The translations under genes and the position numbers were made by a program. From NCBI GenBank assembly GCA_021791635.1, contig JAJYWF010000006.1, positions 1-50,483 of the forward strand: a stretch of 50,483 bases of DNA. The letters run 5' to 3'. This document shows, one piece after another, positions 1-7,827 of this stretch. The notes below the pieces were generated by a model. That model had not been told where the DNA came from. It saw only the letters and a list, made by a program, of their open reading frames with translations, and searched no databases. Position 1 is the first letter of the stretch, and every line of letters starts with the position of its first letter. Source of the DNA: Actinomycetes bacterium. GTDB taxonomy: Bacteria > Actinomycetota > Acidimicrobiia > Acidimicrobiales > RAAP-2.

Positions 1-117
1 TCGGACTTCGTCAAGGTGATGCCCCGCGACTACCGTCGGGTGCTCGAGGCCACCGCCCGGGCCGAGGCCAGCGGCCAGGAGGTCGACGAGGCAGTCATGG
101 CGGCGGCACATGGGTAA
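1..117 (+). CDS. gltB: glutamate synthase large subunit, C-terminal end (partial)
   Basis: An open frame enters from the left edge and ends at TAA 115-117, giving 38 residues that read [17 protein letters not shown] and then an Ala/Glu-rich tail. The [13 protein letters not shown] motif is the typical extreme C-terminus of the NADPH-glutamate synthase alpha chain, which makes glutamate from 2-oxoglutarate and glutamine amide nitrogen. The next gene, gltD, starts inside its last codons (8-base overlap), as expected for a translationally coupled gltBD operon. Only the tail is visible, so identity rests on the motif plus the neighbour. Confidence 0.85.
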   Translation, partial: SDFVKVMPRDYRRVLEATARAEASGQEVDEAVMAAAHG

Positions 118-1681
118 GCCCACCGGCTTTCTCGAATTCGGCCGTGAACTACCTCGACGACGTCCGGTCGCGGTGCGGTTGCGGGACTGGAAGGAGGTGT
201 ACGAACCGTTCCCGGTCGAAGCGGCCTGTCACCAGGGGGCGCGGTGCATGGACTGCGGGATACCGTTCTGCCACGAAGGATGCCCGCTCGGCAATCTCAT
301 TCCCGAGTGGAACGACCTGGTGTACCGCGACGATTGGTCGGCAGCCATCGAACGGCTGCACGCCACCAACAATTTCCCCGAATTCACCGGACGTCTGTGC
401 CCTGCACCATGTGAGGCAGCGTGCGTGCTGGGGATCAATTCAGATCCAGTGACCATCGAGCGAATCGAGTACGAGATCATCGAGCGGGCTTGGTCCGAGG
501 GATGGGTGCAGCCCGTCACCGCCCGAGAGCGCACGGGGAAATCCGTGGCCATCGTCGGCTCCGGCCCGGCCGGACTAGCGGCGGCGCAGCAACTGGCCCA
601 CGCTGGGCATACCGTGGTCGTGTTCGAAAGAGCCGAGCGCCCCGGTGGGCTCCTTCGTTATGGCATACCCGAGTTCAAGATGGAAAAGCGCGTCCTGGAC
701 CGTCGACTGGCCCAGCTCCGAGCTGAAGGGGTGGAATTCCGGTGCTCGGTGGCCGTCGGCGTGCCTCCGCACCGACATCACTCGAACGGTGACGGTCACC
801 TCACGTCTGGAGGACCACTCGAGCCGGGTGAGGAGCGTGGGTTGGGGAAGGCATGCGCGGCCGATGTGTCGGTGGTCCCAGCAGAGCGCCTGGTGCAAGA
901 CTTCGATGCCGTCATCCTGGCCGGGGGAGCGACGCTTCCCCGAGACTTGGACGTACCTGGGCGGGAGCTGTCAGGAGTGTTGTTCGCCCTCGAGTACCTG
1001 AAGCCTTCGAACTTGGTACAAGAGGGCAGCTTGGCGGAATCCCCGTTCTCGGCCGCCGGAAAGCACGTCGTCATCGTCGGGGGAGGCGACACCGGAGCGG
1101 ACTGTCTGGGAACGGCGCACCGGCAGGGAGCGGCTTCGGTCCATCAGCTCGAGATCATGCCCATGCCTCCAGGGACTCGGTCCGACGAGCACCCCTGGCC
1201 CGTGTGGCCGGTGATCCTGCGAACCTCTTCGGCCCACGAGGAAGGGGGTGAGCGACTCTTTTCGGTGACCACGACCGAATTCGAATCGAATGGCGATGGT
1301 GCGGTCCAGGCCCTGAAGGGCCACCAGGTCGAAATGACGGTGAGGGACGGCCGACCATCGTTCTCGCCCGTCGCCGAGAGCGAGTTTTCCCTGCCGTGTG
1401 ATCTGGTCCTCCTCGCACTCGGCTTCAGCGGAGCCGAGAAGCACGGGGTGGTCGCCGAATTGGGTGTGCACCTCGACAGTCGGGGCTCTGTATCAGTGGA
1501 CGGCACATGGCAGACGAGCGTTCCCAACGTGTATGCCTGCGGAGATATGGCCCGAGGGCAGAGCTTGATCGTGTGGGCCATCGCCGAAGGACGTTCGGCG
1601 GCGGCGGCCGTCGATCGCCACCTCATGGGCACGACGGCGCTCCCGGCCCCCATCGTGCCCGGCCAGTTGGCTCTTCGCTGA
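110..1681 (+). CDS. gltD: glutamate synthase small (beta) subunit
   Basis: A 523-residue protein of the GltD family, the FAD/Fe-S subunit that passes NADPH electrons to GltB for glutamate synthesis. Cysteine clusters at residues 46/49/54/58 and 97/101/105 would bind the two [4Fe-4S] clusters. GSGPAG at 150-155 is the FAD Rossmann motif and GGGDTG near 324 the NADPH motif. YACGD followed by [13 protein letters not shown] near the end is the usual FAD-closing segment. The ATG at 110 lies inside the end of gltB, implying coupled translation. Oddity: residues about 221-252 (His, Gly, Pro and Glu rich) look like an insertion between the NADPH-domain strands compared with typical family members of about 480-495 residues. 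Confidence 0.95.
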   Translation: MGKPTGFLEFGRELPRRRPVAVRLRDWKEVYEPFPVEAACHQGARCMDCGIPFCHEGCPLGNLIPEWNDLVYRDDWSAAIERLHATNNFPEFTGRLCPAPCEAACVLGINSDPVTIERIEYEIIERAWSEGWVQPVTARERTGKSVAIVGSGPAGLAAAQQLAHAGHTVVVFERAERPGGLLRYGIPEFKMEKRVLDRRLAQLRAEGVEFRCSVAVGVPPHRHHSNGDGHLTSGGPLEPGEERGLGKACAADVSVVPAERLVQDFDAVILAGGATLPRDLDVPGRELSGVLFALEYLKPSNLVQEGSLAESPFSAAGKHVVIVGGGDTGADCLGTAHRQGAASVHQLEIMPMPPGTRSDEHPWPVWPVILRTSSAHEEGGERLFSVTTTEFESNGDGAVQALKGHQVEMTVRDGRPSFSPVAESEFSLPCDLVLLALGFSGAEKHGVVAELGVHLDSRGSVSVDGTWQTSVPNVYACGDMARGQSLIVWAIAEGRSAAAAVDRHLMGTTALPAPIVPGQLALR

Positions 1682-1741
1682 CCGGCCGGATCCGAGTGTT
1701 CGGGCCTAGGCTGGCCGCACCGACGTCGGAAGGAAGCACCC

Positions 1742-2728
1742 GTGGCCATCGAAGTCGCAACGCGCTACCCCCAGATCAGCTCGAAGGCCTACGAGCACCC
1801 GGCGGATCGTGCGGCAACGTCGGCACTCCACGCAGTTCCGCTCCTGGACACGGTCATCAAGCGCCTGACCGACTTCGGTCACGAGCGGCGCCTCCGCCAG
1901 ATCATTCTGGGCAACTCCATCCGGCTCGGCGGGGGACAGGTTCCCGAGGTCTGGGGCGCATACGTCCAGTGCACGACCATCCTCGACCTCGACACGGTCC
2001 CCGACCTGTACGTCACGAACGAAGCTGACGTCAACGCCACCACGATCGGGGCCAAGTCCCCCCTCGTGGTCGTCAACTCCTCACTCCTGGGCTCCTACCG
2101 TCCCAACGAGGTCCAGACGGTATTGGCCCATGAAGTCGGACACGTCCTTTCCGAGCACTACCTCTACACCACGGCACTCATCCTCTTGAAGCAGTTCATG
2201 GACGGTGCGCTGCCCAAATCACTCCTGCTCGGACTTCCGACCCGTGCTCTCTACCTGGCCCTGCTCGAGTGGTCCCGAGCTGCAGAGCTGTCGGCGGACC
2301 GTGCCGCGGCACTGGTCATGGCCGATCCTCTGGAACCCTGTCGCGTCCTCATGCGCCTGGCTGGTGGTGCACTGCCTGGTATGAATTTCGAAGCCTTCTT
2401 GAAGCAGGCGACCGACTACCACAACGAAGACGATCTCTTCTCCCGGCACTCGCGTTTCTGGGTCGAGTTGAAGCTGAACCATCCCTTTGCCGTTCGCCGG
2501 GTCCGAGAATTGGTCGAGTGGGTGCAGGCCGGTGACTTCGACCGGATACGCGGGGGCGACTATCCCCGCCGCGGCCACGAGCCACCGCCCACCTCCCAGT
2601 TCGACGAGGCGGTGGCCCATTACTCCGAACGGTTCTCACGGGTTCTCGAGCGCCTGGCTGGTGACGTGGAAAAGCTCGGATCCCAGCTCAAGGACTGGCT
2701 CTCCAGGGGCTCACGGGAGCCAGGCTGA
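1742..2728 (+). CDS. M48 family zinc metalloprotease
   Basis: A 328-residue protein with the zinc protease motif HEVGH at 130-134 and the third ligand in the helix AELSADRAA (Glu182), the M48 (Ste24/HtpX-like) arrangement. No clear N-terminal signal or strong membrane span is visible, so it resembles the soluble or peripheral M48 proteins common in actinobacteria rather than HtpX itself; the substrate is unknown. The GTG start at 1742 has a good GGAAGGA Shine-Dalgarno sequence at 1728-1736. A TAGGCT box at 1707-1712 could be its -10 element, giving a short leader. It lies 60 bases after gltD and 68 bases before pgi, so it may be a single-gene unit. Confidence 0.85.
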   Translation: MAIEVATRYPQISSKAYEHPADRAATSALHAVPLLDTVIKRLTDFGHERRLRQIILGNSIRLGGGQVPEVWGAYVQCTTILDLDTVPDLYVTNEADVNATTIGAKSPLVVVNSSLLGSYRPNEVQTVLAHEVGHVLSEHYLYTTALILLKQFMDGALPKSLLLGLPTRALYLALLEWSRAAELSADRAAALVMADPLEPCRVLMRLAGGALPGMNFEAFLKQATDYHNEDDLFSRHSRFWVELKLNHPFAVRRVRELVEWVQAGDFDRIRGGDYPRRGHEPPPTSQFDEAVAHYSERFSRVLERLAGDVEKLGSQLKDWLSRGSREPG

Positions 2729-2796
2729 CCTGTGTCCCTGCGGGTGGGCTCGAAGGCAACCACAGCTGAAGGACGAACCGCGAAAGGATCACCGAC

Positions 2797-4473
2797 GTGA
2801 GTGATGGACTCGACCCGACCCAGACGCCGGCGTGGAAGGCTCTCGGACAGCACTACCTCGAAGTCAAGGACGTGCATCTCCGTGAGCTCTTCGAACGGGA
2901 CCCAGACCGAACGGCGAAGTTCAGCCTGGAAGCCGGCGAGCTGTTCTTCGACTATTCGAAGCATCGGATCACCGACAAGACCGTCGGCCTTCTGGCGGAC
3001 GTCGCTCGTGAGGCCGGAGTGGCCGAACGGAGGAGCGAAATGTTCGCAGGTCGTCACATCAACACCACCGAGGATCGTGCCGCCCTGCATGTGGCCCTGC
3101 GGATGCCTGCGGGAGTGCGGCTCACCGTCGACGGTCACGAGGTCGTCCAAGAGGTCCAGGAGGTCCTCGCGCAGATGGGAGAGCTCTCCGAACGAGTGAG
3201 GAGTGGCGCCTGGAGGGGAGCCACCGGTCGACCTATTCGAACGGTGGTGAACATCGGCATCGGGGGATCAGATCTGGGGCCAGCCATGGCCTACCAGGCA
3301 CTGAAGGACTACTCGTCGCCGCAGCTGGAATGTCGCTTCGTGTCGAACATCGATCCCGTGGACCTGTGGAACCAGACGTCAGACCTCGACCCGGCCGAGA
3401 CCTTGTTCGTGGTCAGCTCCAAGACGTTCGCGACGCTCGAGACCCTGACCAACGCTTCGGCCGCGCGGGCCTGGCTGCTCGGAGGACTGGGGGCCGGTCC
3501 CGAAGCGGTGTCCCACCACTTTGTCGCGGTGTCGACGAACCGAGAAGCAGTGGCCGCCTTCGGCATCGACCCGGACAACATGCTGGCGTTCTGGGACTGG
3601 GTGGGGGGCCGGTACTCCTACGATTCCGCGATCGGCTTCTCGCTCATGGTGGCAGTCGGCGAGAGAGCCTTCCGTGAGATGCTCGATGGGTTCCACAGCA
3701 TCGATGTCCACTTCCGCGACGCACCCTTCGAACAGAACATCCCCGTGCTCCAGGGTATGTTGAACATTTGGTACACCAACTTCTTCGGCGCTCAGTCCCA
3801 CGTCGTACTGCCGTACAGCCAGCGACTTGTGCGCTTTCCCGCCTACCTCCAGCAGCTCACGATGGAGTCCAACGGGAAGTCCGTCCGGCGTGACGGTGCA
3901 CCCGTCCAGACCGATACCGGAGAGGTGTACTGGGGGGAGCCCGGAACCAACGGGCAGCACGCCTTCTACCAATTACTCCATCAAGGTACGCGCCTGGTCC
4001 CCGCGGACTTCGTGGCCTTTGCATGCTCCACGCAGGAGCACGGAGACCAGCAGGACCTCCTCATGGCCAATTGCCTGGCCCAGAGCGCGGCGCTGGCATT
4101 CGGCAGGACTGCGAGCGAAATTGCCGCTGAAGGCACCCCGGCCGAGTTGGTCCCGCACAAGGTGATGCCCGGGAACCGGCCGTCGTCCACGATCCTGGCC
4201 CGCAAGCTGACTCCGTCGGTCCTGGGCCAGCTCGTCGCACTCTACGAGCACACGGTCTTCACCGAGGGTGTGGTGTGGGGCATCGACTCCTTCGACCAGT
4301 GGGGGGTAGAGCTCGGTAAGTCCATGGCCAAGGCCCTCGCCCCGGCGCTCGCCCCCTCGGCGACGGGTGACCTCGCTTCGGAACCGGCGGGGGAGGTACC
4401 CCGGGACCAGTCCACCGCCGAGTTGGTTCGACGGTACCGTGCCTTGCGCGCCGCCGCCGACGAGGACCGGTGA
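2797..4473 (+). CDS. pgi: glucose-6-phosphate isomerase
   Basis: A 558-residue glycolytic enzyme interconverting glucose 6-phosphate and fructose 6-phosphate. Family signatures are clear: [16 protein letters not shown] around 154-169, [10 protein letters not shown] around 207-216, MESNGKSV near 353, and [19 protein letters not shown] around 380, which carries the catalytic Glu/His region. Length matches the bacterial 540-560 residue form. The GTG start at 2797 is preceded by GAAAGGA. Its TGA abuts the stop of the converging GntR gene. It shares substrate with the zwf/pgl/gnd operon some 10 kb downstream. Confidence 0.97.
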   Translation: MSDGLDPTQTPAWKALGQHYLEVKDVHLRELFERDPDRTAKFSLEAGELFFDYSKHRITDKTVGLLADVAREAGVAERRSEMFAGRHINTTEDRAALHVALRMPAGVRLTVDGHEVVQEVQEVLAQMGELSERVRSGAWRGATGRPIRTVVNIGIGGSDLGPAMAYQALKDYSSPQLECRFVSNIDPVDLWNQTSDLDPAETLFVVSSKTFATLETLTNASAARAWLLGGLGAGPEAVSHHFVAVSTNREAVAAFGIDPDNMLAFWDWVGGRYSYDSAIGFSLMVAVGERAFREMLDGFHSIDVHFRDAPFEQNIPVLQGMLNIWYTNFFGAQSHVVLPYSQRLVRFPAYLQQLTMESNGKSVRRDGAPVQTDTGEVYWGEPGTNGQHAFYQLLHQGTRLVPADFVAFACSTQEHGDQQDLLMANCLAQSAALAFGRTASEIAAEGTPAELVPHKVMPGNRPSSTILARKLTPSVLGQLVALYEHTVFTEGVVWGIDSFDQWGVELGKSMAKALAPALAPSATGDLASEPAGEVPRDQSTAELVRRYRALRAAADEDR

Positions 4474-5202
4474 TCAGGTGGTCCGGGCGCCCCATGTGGC
4501 GAAGAGCTCGTAACGATCACCCCGGAGCAGCGTTTGACGGTGTTCGACCGTGTCGGTACCGGCCAGAGCCGAGCGCTCCATGACGAAGAGAGCCTGGTCT
4601 GCCGGTAGGCCCAGGAGGGCACGCTCTTCGGGTGATCCGGCTGCCGGGCGGACGTGTTCGCTCCCCCCGGTCACCATCACCCCGCAGTGTCTCGCCAGGG
4701 CGGCGTAGAGCGATCCCGAAGTCAGATCGGCTTCCATCAGGCCCGAGGCCACGGAGACCGGCAGCCACGATCGGTCCAGGGCGAGCGGCTCTCCGTCCCC
4801 GAGGCGGAGACGCTCGACGTAGACGACGGACTCTCCGGGCGCCACCCCCAGGGTTTCGCCGACCGGGCCGGCGGGCCGGAGCTCCTGGGAGCGGACGACG
4901 CTCGACTCGGCCACTCCGAGAGATCTCAACGTGATGGCCAGGCTTCCGACCCCGAAGATGTGGTCCAGGTGGTCCGGATCGATGGCAAAGGTGCCGCGGC
5001 CGCGCATCCTCTGGATGAGCCCCTCCTCAGACAGTCGAGCCAGAGCCTGACGGACCGTCCCCCGACTCACACCGTACGCTGCCACCAAGTCCTCCTCTCC
5101 CGGAAAGTGACGAATGAATTCGCCGGCCAGCAAGCGCCGGCTCAAGTCGGCATGGAGCTGAGCCCACAGGGGCAGGGGGCTGGTGTGATCGAGGTGAGGC
5201 AC
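4474..5202 (-). CDS. GntR-family transcriptional regulator (UTRA/HutC type)
   Basis: A 242-residue regulator. Residues about 8-75 form a GntR winged helix (PLPLWAQLHADLSRRLLAGEF, GVSRGTVRQALARLSEEGLI, RGRGTFA). Residues about 95-235 look like the UTRA ligand-binding domain (VVYVERLRLGDGEPLALDRSW). HutC-type GntR proteins usually bind a small metabolite and repress neighbouring transport or catabolic genes. Here the gene is last in an operon behind a TauE exporter and a DUF1634 protein (3-base gap), so it may sense the exported or imported sulfur or organic anion; that is inference. The GTG start at 5202 is chosen because it directly follows the upstream stop. Confidence 0.88.
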   Translation of the reverse strand: MPHLDHTSPLPLWAQLHADLSRRLLAGEFIRHFPGEEDLVAAYGVSRGTVRQALARLSEEGLIQRMRGRGTFAIDPDHLDHIFGVGSLAITLRSLGVAESSVVRSQELRPAGPVGETLGVAPGESVVYVERLRLGDGEPLALDRSWLPVSVASGLMEADLTSGSLYAALARHCGVMVTGGSEHVRPAAGSPEERALLGLPADQALFVMERSALAGTDTVEHRQTLLRGDRYELFATWGARTT

Positions 5203-5205
5203 TGG

Positions 5206-5706
5206 TCACGCCCCGGCCAGGAAGAACGACCCGACGAGCACCACCAGGACGAAAAGGGTCACGAGCGTCATCGGAAGATCCTTCTCGTACATGAACGACA
5301 CCACGCCGACTGCCACTCTCAGGACTGGGGTGAGGATGAGGAGAAAGATCCCGAGAACGACCACGCCACGACCGTCTCCGTGCTCCAGGGAGTAGACGAG
5401 CCCTCTCAAGGAATGCGGGAATGGAGTGGACGGAGAGGTGAGGGACTTGTAGGAGAAGTGGCCGTTGATCGACGTGTACTCGGCGTGGTGGGCGAACATC
5501 ATGCCCAATCCGACAGCGATCACCAGGACGCTCAGCGTGACCCCGATCCGGAGGACGAGACTTATGGCCACTTCGACTTTGCGGATCTTCTCCTCCATCG
5601 CCGCGACTTCCTCGGGGCTGAGCTTCCGCCGCCGGTGGCCTGAGGTGCCGAGGTTCGCGGCGTCGGCGCCGGTCCCCTTCCCCGTGGACGTGGGGTGCTC
5701 GCTCAT
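5206..5706 (-). CDS. DUF1634 family membrane protein
   Basis: A 166-residue protein with a charged N-terminus (about 35 residues) and three hydrophobic spans around residues 45-68, 108-125 and 140-165, the layout of DUF1634 proteins. These are repeatedly found next to TauE/SafE permeases, and here the ATG at 5706 overlaps the TauE stop in an ATGA (5703-5706). No enzymatic motif is visible. It probably works as a partner or modulator of the permease in the cytoplasmic membrane, but its biochemical role is not known. Confidence 0.75.
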   Translation of the reverse strand: MSEHPTSTGKGTGADAANLGTSGHRRRKLSPEEVAAMEEKIRKVEVAISLVLRIGVTLSVLVIAVGLGMMFAHHAEYTSINGHFSYKSLTSPSTPFPHSLRGLVYSLEHGDGRGVVVLGIFLLILTPVLRVAVGVVSFMYEKDLPMTLVTLFVLVVLVGSFFLAGA

Positions 5707-6575
5707 CGGTTCACCGGAATGGCGTGATGGGCCGAGCCGGGGAAGGCGCCCCGCTGGAGCATCTCCAAGGAGACCACGACCAGGACCACGACGAAGGCGA
5801 TGCGCACCGTCTTGCTGGTCACGCGGGGCAGGATCTTGGCTCCGAAGAGAGCTCCGAGGAGCACCCCGGCGGCCACTGGCGCGGCGATGACCGGATCGAT
5901 CTGACCTCTCACGAAGTAGACACCGGCACTGGCCGCCGCCGTCACGCCGATCATGAAGTTACTGGTTGCCGTCGACACCTTCATCGGCAAGTGCATGGCG
6001 CTGTCCATGGCTGGGACCTTCAGCGCGCCTGAACCGATCCCGAGCAGGGCACTGACCAGACCGGCGATGTACATGAGGAAGAGGCCCAGCTGGCTGTGGA
6101 CCACCTTGTAGGAGACTTCCTTCTTCTCGGCCGTGTCGTAGTACGAGCCGTGGAGGTTGAAGTAGTTGGCGATGCGGTCGTGCGACACCGTCAACGGTTC
6201 GGCCGAGTGCCGCTTGCGATAGGTGGCGATGGCCGAGTAGGCGAGCACCAGACCGAAGAGGAGGAACAGGAAGCGATCGGGGAGCAACGTGGTCAGATAG
6301 GCCCCACTCACCGCGCCAGTGGTGGTGGCGATCTCGAGGAACATTCCAGCCCGAAGGTTCGTCATCTTCTCCCGGACGTACGCCGATGCCGCGCCGCTGG
6401 ACGTGGCGATCACCGAGATGATGCTGGCCCCGATGGCCAGCCGGATTGTGACGCCGTAGATGATCGTGAGGGTCGGGACGATCACCACACCGCCCCCCAG
6501 GCCGACCAGAGACCCGATGACACCGCCGGCGATCGATATCAGTGCCAGGGAGATCACGAAGAGGAGGGGCGTCAC
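5703..6575 (-). CDS. TauE/SafE-family anion permease
   Basis: A 290-residue polytopic membrane protein with about eight hydrophobic segments. The first, with GGVIGSLVGLGGGVVIVPTL, carries the glycine-rich signature repeated in the second half (SALLGIGSGALKVPAM). TauE/SafE proteins export or import sulfite, sulfoacetate or related organosulfur and carboxylate anions; the substrate cannot be told here. The GTG at 6575 has a GGAGGA directly upstream with tight spacing, and an AT-rich stretch lies just before it. It leads an operon with the DUF1634 protein and the GntR regulator. A 7-codon frame (ATG at 6595-6593 on -) overlaps the start but may be chance. Confidence 0.87.
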   Translation of the reverse strand: MTPLLFVISLALISIAGGVIGSLVGLGGGVVIVPTLTIIYGVTIRLAIGASIISVIATSSGAASAYVREKMTNLRAGMFLEIATTTGAVSGAYLTTLLPDRFLFLLFGLVLAYSAIATYRKRHSAEPLTVSHDRIANYFNLHGSYYDTAEKKEVSYKVVHSQLGLFLMYIAGLVSALLGIGSGALKVPAMDSAMHLPMKVSTATSNFMIGVTAAASAGVYFVRGQIDPVIAAPVAAGVLLGALFGAKILPRVTSKTVRIAFVVVLVVVSLEMLQRGAFPGSAHHAIPVNR

Positions 6576-6584
6576 TCCTCCAAC

Positions 6585-6598
6585 TGTACATACATATG
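6585..6598 (-). promoter_or_regulatory. AT-rich palindromic stretch before the TauE operon
   Basis: Two adjoining 6-base palindromes (TGTACA and CATATG) sit 10-23 bases upstream of the GTG of the TauE gene, in otherwise very GC-rich DNA. On the minus strand this gives TATG-rich sequence suitable as a -10 element or an operator. The downstream GntR regulator is the obvious candidate binder; this is inference. Confidence 0.35.
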
Positions 6599-6608
6599 AA
6601 CATCTCGG

Positions 6609-7592
6609 TCAAGCCGAGAGTGGGCCGGGGGCGGGGGACGGGCGGGTGGCGCCCACGAAGTCCGAACCAGCGGCCGGGTCGATCCTCACCACCGTGCCCG
6701 TGTAGGGGGCGTCGATCATCTGTCCGGCACCCACGTAGATGCCGACGTGCTCCACCTGCGAGGGAGAGGTGCCGAAGAAGACCAGGTCCCCGGGCTGCAC
6801 CGCCTGACCGGCCTCGAGACGCGGTCCGGCGTCGAACTGGTCCTGGGCCACACGGGGGAGGGTCACCCCGGCGGCACGGTATGCGGCTTGGACCAGCCCC
6901 GAGCAGTCGTACCCACCTGTCCCGGTCCCTCCCCACAAGTAGGGAGCCCCGAGTTGTGCGGCGGCGAAGGCCAGGGCCGTGGCCGGCGGTCCCGGCAGGC
7001 CAGGATCTGTGGCGAGCGCCGTCGCCAGGACCAGGACGGTGTGCACGTAGATACTCGAGTGGTTGTAGTCCGAGACCGCCACCGCCAGGCCGGGGCCGGT
7101 GGCGCCGCCATCGGCGCACAGGAGGGCCGCCGCCGTGTACACGGCATCCACCGGGTCATAGGGGGAGGGGGGAGTCGCACCCGACGGGCCCACAGTGGCA
7201 TACGCCGCGAAGGTGGCCGGCTCGAACTGCATCGGTCCCTCGGCCCCGGCCGAATTGGCACCGGAGTGCACGCCGGGTGTGGTGGAGCGCCCGCTGTCGC
7301 TCTCAACTCGCCCTATTGCCGCGAGGACCGTCCACGGCAGCCCCGGACACGTGGACGACGCGCCGCGGTCCAACTGCTCCCAGGCGACCGGGACCGCCGG
7401 TGTGGACGCTGTAGCTGGCCCAGAGCCGCCTGGAGCCGAGCTGCCCGGAGCCGAGCTGCCCGTCGCGTACGAAGAGGAGCCCGCTCCTTGGATCGAGACT
7501 TGGACCGCACCGGCCAGGATCGTGACTCCGACGCCCACGAGGACGGCCACGGCGAGCAGGACCGCAGCAACCACCAACCCGATCCGCGTCAT
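6609..7592 (-). CDS. secreted two-domain wall hydrolase: lytic transglycosylase + NlpC/P60
   Basis: A 327-residue exported protein. Residues 5-28 are a hydrophobic signal or anchor segment, followed by an Ala/Gly/Ser/Pro linker (34-68). Residues about 80-190 resemble a soluble lytic transglycosylase: the glutamate in AIGRVESDSGR (Glu97) and the later GPMQFEPATFA and VAVSDYNHS motifs fit. Residues about 205-325 are an NlpC/P60 cysteine peptidase with YDCSGLVQAAYRAAG (Cys230) and VEHVGIYVG (His282). Together they would cut glycan strands and stem peptides. The ATG at 7592 is chosen over upstream in-frame starts because GGGAGGTGGG lies just before it and the membrane segment starts there. It is divergent from the acyl-CoA ligase. 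Confidence 0.88.
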   Translation of the reverse strand: MTRIGLVVAAVLLAVAVLVGVGVTILAGAVQVSIQGAGSSSYATGSSAPGSSAPGGSGPATASTPAVPVAWEQLDRGASSTCPGLPWTVLAAIGRVESDSGRSTTPGVHSGANSAGAEGPMQFEPATFAAYATVGPSGATPPSPYDPVDAVYTAAALLCADGGATGPGLAVAVSDYNHSSIYVHTVLVLATALATDPGLPGPPATALAFAAAQLGAPYLWGGTGTGGYDCSGLVQAAYRAAGVTLPRVAQDQFDAGPRLEAGQAVQPGDLVFFGTSPSQVEHVGIYVGAGQMIDAPYTGTVVRIDPAAGSDFVGATRPSPAPGPLSA

Positions 7593-7734
7593 CCCACCTC
7601 CCGGGCTCCGTCGTACCGCTTCGAAGATCCCCCTCGGTGGCGGAACGGTCGGGCACGTCCGCGTCAAAGACCTCCCCGGGATGTGAGGGGGTGCCGGGCG
7701 TCGGGGACCGATGAATGAGCGGGCCGGGAGTGAG

Positions 7735-7740
7735 TACGCT
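7735..7740 (+). promoter_or_regulatory. candidate -10 box (TACGCT) for the acyl-CoA ligase
   Basis: TACGCT at 7735-7740 would place transcription start near 7747, exactly at the base of a perfect hairpin. No convincing -35 is seen. The call is inferred from the TANNNT pattern shared with other genes in this window. Confidence 0.35.
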
Positions 7741-7747
7741 GAACCCG

Positions 7748-7767
7748 CCGGCTGCAACCGCAGCCGG
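7748..7767 (+). other. 8-bp perfect stem-loop at the probable 5' end of the ligase mRNA
   Basis: CCGGCTGC, loop AACC, GCAGCCGG: an uninterrupted 8-bp stem with a tetraloop, in the 235-base gap between the divergent wall hydrolase and acyl-CoA ligase genes. No T-tract follows, so it is not a standard terminator. It may protect the 5' end of the ligase transcript. Confidence 0.5.
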
Positions 7768-7827
7768 GCAGGACCCGTGGCCGTCAGGGACGGTGCCACG
7801 ACCGGCACAGGGGAGCGAGGAGTTCGA

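Noticed and set aside
7593-7827. Cyclic-di-AMP (ydaO) riboswitch before the NlpC/P60 wall hydrolase
   Set aside because: Such switches precede many actinobacterial wall hydrolase genes, but the conserved core blocks could not be found on the minus strand here; only an unrelated hairpin is present.
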